Shown here: positions 57,830 to 64,000 of the stretch, one piece after another
How the letters are laid out: every line of letters begins with the position of its first letter
How positions within the stretch are numbered: position 1 is the stretch's first letter
From: Stratiolaelaps scimitus
Taxonomy: Eukaryota > Arthropoda > Arachnida > Mesostigmata > Laelapidae
NCBI GenBank assembly: GCA_019614645.1
Contig: JABWDB010000016.1
Location: 1,302,001 to 1,366,000, forward strand
DNA length: 64,000 bases
Direction of reading: 5' to 3'
Program-made: the position numbers and the translations under genes
Notes under the pieces: model-generated
What the model saw: only the letters and a program-made list of their open reading frames with translations
Told to the model about the DNA's origin: nothing
The model's database searches: none

Positions 57830-59868
57830 GGCGTCAATGTTTGGCGTGTCAATAGCATAAGCAGAATTTCTTCTTTTTCTTTTTAACCAGAAATATGCCG
57901 AGATGTCATGGAGTTACTTGGTTGGCACGATAAGATTACATTGTGTTAGTTTACCTCGTGTACCATGGTAGACGCTAATTTTCGGTCATATTTAAAGCCG
58001 ATTAGTCGGAGTGAGGGTACTGAAGTCTCTCCTTTTCGGAAAGGGCAGCTTGATCGTCGCCTTCTCGTCGAGCGGGTTTTGTCTCCTTCCAGCGCTGCTG
58101 GAACACTGTTAAAACAGACGCGGCACCTTTTGTAGAATCGATCGTACGACATTGAACTCCCACTTGCAAGGCGCATGAAGTTGGTCACAACGAGAATATC
58201 TGAACACGTTGTTTGTTATAACTCGGGAGATTTTAGTGAAGGGAACTCATCGTCTGGTGGTTGTCCAATAGATTGGTCCCAATTCTGACTTTCGTAGCTG
58301 GCCCATTCTAATGATCCGAATTCGATTCAAGACGCCGAGAAATAATAACAAAACGTAATCTGTCTCTGTTTGTGGTAGCATAGGAGTTCACCAAAAAACG
58401 CTGACCCACAAACCAGGGAGCCATCTTATTTACACTGACGACACAACTACCTTTAGTCGAGTCCAAAAGTTTTGCTGTTCTTCATCTGTCAGCGTTATTC
58501 TCACTTGATTCTATAATGCCGTAATTATTATAGGCTATTGTCAGTGGCCATTGCCGCTTAGCTTCGCAGCCGCCAGCTGTAGCAATCTACTGGAACTGCA
58601 TTGCACCATTTGGGGCTTGATTGCGACCTTCCTGTTAAACGACAAAGCACTGAACGATAATCGACTATTCGCCTTCACCTTGAATGTCCTATATTCCGCG
58701 CTATTTCGATAAAACTTATATATTATATAAACGACATTCGGAAGTCGGCCGATACCAGCTTCTCGTAGTATCAATACCCGTCGTCTAGGATATCTGCAAT
58801 CACGCAGGATAACAAAGCACATTTGAAGTAAGGCACTTCCTTATCATGCTTGTGTGGTTTAGTTAACGAGATGTCACATCATATTTCCGAAGTGTACCTG
58901 ACCTCAAGACTAAACGCGTCTGGAGGAGGTATGTGTCATATATTCAGAAGAGAGTTTAATATTAAGTTGCAATTCCAGTATTATTAATAAGGAAGGTAAG
59001 CATTACGATTGATGCTAACATCGCAATCCCTCAATCAGTTTGTAGCGATCGTCTCGCTAATTTTGCGCCATTTTTTGTCATATGTCTTTTTCCTGGGGGG
59101 GCAATTCATACAGTTCTATTTCTTCGATCGACATTCGCGTGGTATATAAACTCAATCGACACGTCTCTCTACCATCTTGTTCACCTCTTTATGGAGGCTA
59201 GTCGATGCCAGCAAATGATGCAAAACTGCTATTGTCAATGGAAGAGCTAAAATTGTCACTTGTAGCAATCGATTGTAAGTACTCAGATCTAAATTGATTA
59301 AATATCGTCATTGAGTGTCTACGTAGAATATAGATGTAGTTTCTATTGTATACCTAATTATACGGTAGTTAGAATCATAATAGCACAAAAATGTAATGCT
59401 CTTGCACAGAAAAAATGACGGAAGCCATTGATTATACCGCACACCAATATACCGAGCGTAATTAATTGATCAATGCATTTATCAGAGACTTCCGTTTTGT
59501 TTTGTGTACGCACTGTCTCATGATCTGATATGCGTGATCCGGGTGAACAGAAAATTGCGGAACGAATTCAATCGCGAGTCTCTTTAAGCTTCATTGGTAG
59601 CATGAAATTCATTGAGGCTTTGAACGTCATTGCAGAGAGTGTGCCTGCAAGATAGGGCTGAATTTGACTTTGAATATGAAACAATTCAGTTAATGAACTA
59701 AGCATTTGTAAATGACCATTAGGTGGATTTTTTAAATTGAGGTAAGACACATCATTATATATATATATATATCTTTATTGACGAAAATATAGATGAAATG
59801 GTTGATGGCACAGTATCGTACAGTATAAAGGAATTCAGATCAATTGACCAGATCGCTCGGATATTCAC

Positions 59869-59912
<44 letters not shown>

Positions 59913-62900
59913 AAACTGTATTCATTTAGAGAAGGAATTTCGACCTGTACGTAATATAATCATACAAGACAAATAGTGATTTATAGGTGGAACTGCAATT
60001 ACAGCAACGTCTAAATTCTCGAATAAAAATTATACAAAAGTGTCACAAATGTTTAAAACAGCAGAACATAGATAACATATGCATATATAACAATACACAT
60101 ACGGTTATCCACATCACACAACCCTTCTCCGAAGTCTATGGATAATAGTAATAACAAAATTATAATAGGCTTCCCTCCAGTATTTATTTGGTGGAAATAT
60201 ACCCAGAAAACTGTAGTTTGCTTTGACAACAAAAATTCAAAAGTTCACTTACTTCTATCGCAAAATTCGACAATTTCCTCGTTGGAATGAAGATACTGAT
60301 TCGAATACATCGATAACCACAGCCCTGTCTCTTCTACGAAACGAGCACAGACTTGATTCCTCCCTCTCTTTTCGAAGCAGTGCGATAATTTCGATAGAGC
60401 AAACAAAGCGTATACAAATACGTACCACGTCAGTGTTTCGCCTCACTACCGAAATCGACATTTCTGTGCATTTCTCGCCAGTCCTCCCCCGATACGCATC
60501 CACGTTATAATAGACTGTATTCGTCGTGATCCATATTGATAGCTGCAGTTGCTTCCGGTAAAGGAGGCAATGCCTTTGGCCATGAGGGCTGATCGGAGAA
60601 AGAAATCTAATTTCAATCTACTTTCGGTATATTATCTCACCCTGCAATCACATGTAATCGACATTTCAAAATGATGAACACCCATGTAAACAGTGCATTT
60701 GATTGATCGATGTTCTCACAGTATTCCCTTGAATCATCTCGATCCTAGGCCAAACGTTCTAGTCAGCACGTATTATTAACTAATGTATTATATTATATAA
60801 GTGGTGTAAGGCCTTGTTTGGATACGGCATTCAACGAAAAGTGGACGAATTGTCGAACGCACAACGTGTTTTGGCGCTTGTCTTATCATATCAGCAATTT
60901 TCGGTTGATGGACGCTTCCGTTCGGCGAGGGAAATCTTTCAACCCTCGTCGGCCGTCAGCGCCGACCAGCCCGGGGCAAGGTGAAGGTCTTCGCACGCTG
61001 GGGAACCAGATAGCTACGCGACGAAGACTTTCGGTTGGTTAGCTGTGATCCCAAGTGGGCGCGTGTTATGCTATCGTGTGGCGTATTGCATTGTAAAGTA
61101 ATCTCCTGTGGACTGAGGTGGTGGTTAAGTCGGCCACGATTTAAGCTGTGATCCAATAGTTGTCACTTTAAACAATGTTGCATAGTTGTCGGTTATCAAT
61201 TAGATATTGATTAGAAACGATCGAAAGTGCCCATCATATTCGATACGACTATATTGCGGCTACCGAACTATAAACAAGTGCGAATGATAGTTGCCTATGA
61301 CTGTGAAAATACAGAAAATTTGATCTGATGTAATCAGACAAACAAGAAAGAATAGTGTTCGGCCATTTTGATTTCTTCTTCGTTGTCCATCTCGTGTCTG
61401 CGTGGACAATTCGTCGGATTCGCTAAACAGGTAGGTCTACAATTTGATGGATTTTATTACGAAGAGTTTAATAGGAATACTCGTGACTTATTAGATGTTA
61501 ATATGAAAATAGAAGTCCATGAATGTGGTGATTGAATCTACCGCGAAGCTAGGCATCACTGGTTCGAGTCCCGTGATTAGTTGTAGAATTTAACTCACAA
61601 GAGTGAATACGATGGACTGCGTTGCTATCAGTGTCTATTTGTCGCTGCAACAGCCCGTGATTCGAATATAAGGGATATGCTCATTACACAGTTAGTTGAA
61701 AATATTATTACGAGTATTTTTGTCTAGACTCTGTACAATATCTGGCAACTAAAATCATATTTAGGAGTTTGTTTTTTTGTCTGTATGCAACTCTATATCT
61801 TCGCTAATCCAGACTACCTGGCAATTGATATTAAGTTATTTTCAAATATAATTTCACAGTGCGTCAACATTTTTAATAACAAATAAGTCATTGCTTGTGT
61901 CTCGCTAATTTCGTGATTAGTGTGTTAGTCAAGAGAGTATCAATGGGATTTATTAGAATACTTATATACAGGAATGCTCCTATTTCACATGTGATTGTTA
62001 CTATGATTTTCCGATGTGGTTATCAGAACACATAAATTTGATTACCTTGTGATCAGCGGATGCCCGTATCCAATGATCAACGTAGCCACCATGGAAGAAA
62101 CCAAAGTATCGACGAATCGATCTAGTTGTCGTGTTTTTCTGTCTCTCTGACAACCAGCCGAGCCACTATACATGATTCTCGTTGAGAGTAATACCCTCGC
62201 AATGATGACATTGATATGGGTGAATGTTTGATAGAGCCAAGGAATATTACTGCGTGTCTTTGCTTTCGCAAAGACTGGAAGAAAAATAACGAATCACACC
62301 ACAAGAGGAAACTCTATCGCCAATTAAGCATACGAACAAGAACACCATCACATTGCATTTACAGCACCAAGTGCTACTCCTATAATGTGCCAGCGATATA
62401 CAATAGTTGGAGAAACTTTATATTCTACTATTTATTTACTTGTTTGTTAAGTAGCTGACGTATTATTCTTTGCAATCGACATTTTATCAAAAAAATCCAG
62501 TATATATTGCCATTAACATGTTACCATAGATTTTTTCCGTTTTAACTTCTGGCCACGTGGAAGAATCATGACAACTCTCAGCATGAAGTCTTCAGTTCAT
62601 TGTGCAACAGCATTATAACACACCAATCTCTATTGAAAATATGAAGTTCACCGGATCACTTAAAACGTTTTACGTAATAGTGCAAGCTCCGACTCGTCAT
62701 ATGGACACAGTTAATTGCTGAGCACACCGGTAGCATCAACCAGATACTTTTGCTTTGTTAAAGTGCGTTGGCCACCAGAAAATGTGGGATATTTAGTATA
62801 ATTATCTCCCGCTGCTGTACACGACTTCTGAGGGGCTCATGCGTCGAATAGCCAAACTTCAGTCTTATCATCTGCTGATGCGCAACGGCCCTGAGTACAG

Positions 62901-63217
62901 AGATATTCCTGAGAACAGAAGTATATCGCCGGTATTGCTGTTTGTTGGCACAAAAACGCCAAACAGAAGCACATCTAGACTTGCAAGATGTTCTTCGACG
63001 CATGTAGGAAATAATTAGTGCACGATATATATATATATATAAGCACATTCGTGTTGTTCACGACATTTTGGTTCTAAACCAAATGGGCCAACGTGTTGAA
63101 ATCACACGTCTGTCCCGTATCCATGTCGAGGGTTCATAGGGCGACAGTACCATGTCATTTGTAAATATGCGGTCTTCTCAACTACGCTTCTATTAACAAT
63201 GAACGTTATATTTTCAG
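57830..63217. other. intergenic stretch between the two esterases
   Basis: 5.4 kb, no gene supported. TA arrays lie at 59755-59772 and 59870-59908 and another at about 63024-63041. A pol III B-box consensus GGTTCGAGTCC lies at 61561-61571 without a complete tRNA around it. Confidence 0.7.
59870..59908. repeat. (TA)n microsatellite
   Basis: About 19 TA units between the two esterase genes. Confidence 0.95.
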
Positions 63218-63220
63218 AGG

Positions 63221-64000
63221 ATGTTCGTCCTGTGGCTTGTGTCGTGTTGTCTTTCCGTCGTCACTGGTGATCCCGTGTTGCTTACGTCAACCGGAAAGCT
63301 CCACGGCTTCTTGAGGACTGCAGAAAATGGGTTAACTAGTGAGGTCTACACATCGGTACCGTTCGTCCGACCTCCGATCGGTGATTTGAGGTTTGCCAAG
63401 CCACAACCTTATGATGATCCAGACGCGGAGGTGGACGCTACCCGCAAGCACCCCGCCTGCCCTCAGAACGAGCTCTCCCTAAGCCAAGAAATTTACATCA
63501 ATTTTACCTGGCAATCGGAGGATTGTCTCTTTCTGAACGTCTATAGGCCGGTGACGAATCTCACAAACCTCCCAATAGTGTTCTACATATTCGGAGGAAG
63601 CTATGTCTCAGGCAGCGCCAACTTGTTCATCTACGACGGCCATACATTCGTCACGGAGACGAATACAATCTATGTGGTTGTCAACTATCGCGTTGGGATG
63701 TTCGGCTTTTTGAATATCGACACTGAGGCTGCACCTGGCAACCAGGGTGTCTGGGATGCCCTTGAGGGACTCCGTTGGGTAAAAAAGAATGCCAAGGCCT
63801 TAGGAGGTAATCCCGATGATATTACCGTCTGGGGTCAAAGTGCGGGAGCCGTCACTGTAGGAATTCTCATGACATCTCCACTGTCCAAGGATCTATTTCA
63901 TCGAGCCATCTTCCAGTCGGGAGCAACGAGCACAGGAGCCGTTCTGCTCAAGCAAAACAAAGCATCGGTGACACAGCAATTTTTTGAGAAGTTAGGCTGC
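63221..64000 (+). CDS. carboxylesterase/cholinesterase-family protein 2 (5' part, cut by window end)
   Basis: The first 260 codons of a second secreted esterase. ATG lies three bases after a TATTTTCAG acceptor, so a 5' untranslated intron is likely. A signal peptide (FVLWLVSCCLSVVTG) precedes GKLHGFL, VPFVRPPIGDLR and the EDCLFLNVY signature. Nucleophile Ser207 sits in WGQSAGA, almost the same position as Ser208 of esterase 1, so the two look like old tandem duplicates. The oxyanion motif reads FGGS at residues 124-127: the usual His of HGG is replaced by Phe. The Glu and His of the triad are beyond the window, so activity cannot be judged. Confidence 0.93.
   Translation, partial: MFVLWLVSCCLSVVTGDPVLLTSTGKLHGFLRTAENGLTSEVYTSVPFVRPPIGDLRFAKPQPYDDPDAEVDATRKHPACPQNELSLSQEIYINFTWQSEDCLFLNVYRPVTNLTNLPIVFYIFGGSYVSGSANLFIYDGHTFVTETNTIYVVVNYRVGMFGFLNIDTEAAPGNQGVWDALEGLRWVKKNAKALGGNPDDITVWGQSAGAVTVGILMTSPLSKDLFHRAIFQSGATSTGAVLLKQNKASVTQQFFEKLGC

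Overview
This is a piece of nuclear genome from an animal, most likely an arthropod. Genes are split by GT-AG introns, (TA)n, (CT)n and trinucleotide microsatellites are abundant, and non-coding DNA makes up most of the window. The gene set (a furin-1-type convertase, a CLIP-domain trypsin-like protease and secreted carboxylesterases) fits an arthropod. A mite or other chelicerate is my best guess, but that is inference. Nothing looks bacterial: there are no operons, Shine-Dalgarno sites or CRISPR arrays.

Layout. 1-6.9 kb has no gene I can support. 6.9-32.8 kb (+) is one long furin-like proprotein convertase gene. I traced twelve exons by protein similarity, splice sites and reading phase: end of the prodomain, a cleavage/linker exon, the catalytic domain in four exons, the P domain in three, a small linker exon, a cysteine-rich exon, and a transmembrane exon with a short basic tail. 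Joined they give 2220 nt (739 codons plus stop) in one frame. The exons for the signal peptide and first half of the prodomain were not found and may lie off the left edge. The intron between 18,850 and 31,178 holds several phase-compatible open segments that look like alternative C-terminal ends, some with a membrane anchor. 37.7-42.7 kb (-) is a two-exon CLIP-domain serine protease of 533 codons. 52.2-57.8 kb (+) is a carboxylesterase with a complete catalytic triad and a probable terminal exon close to a poly(A) signal. 63.2-64.0 kb (+) is the 5' part of a second, diverged carboxylesterase cut by the window end.

Smaller features are a degenerate tRNA-Arg(TCT)-like sequence inside a furin intron, a three-copy SINE-like repeat family, several strong hairpins or palindromes, and many TA arrays, some flanked by non-TA inverted repeats.

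All four proteins carry, or are expected to carry, a secretory signal and act in or beyond the secretory pathway. Furin-type convertases process other secreted precursors, the CLIP protease is an extracellular zymogen, and the esterases are secreted or luminal hydrolases. I see no sign that the genes are co-regulated; they look like independent neighbours. The most interesting item is the apparent cluster of alternative C-terminal exons in the furin gene, which would yield differently anchored convertases.
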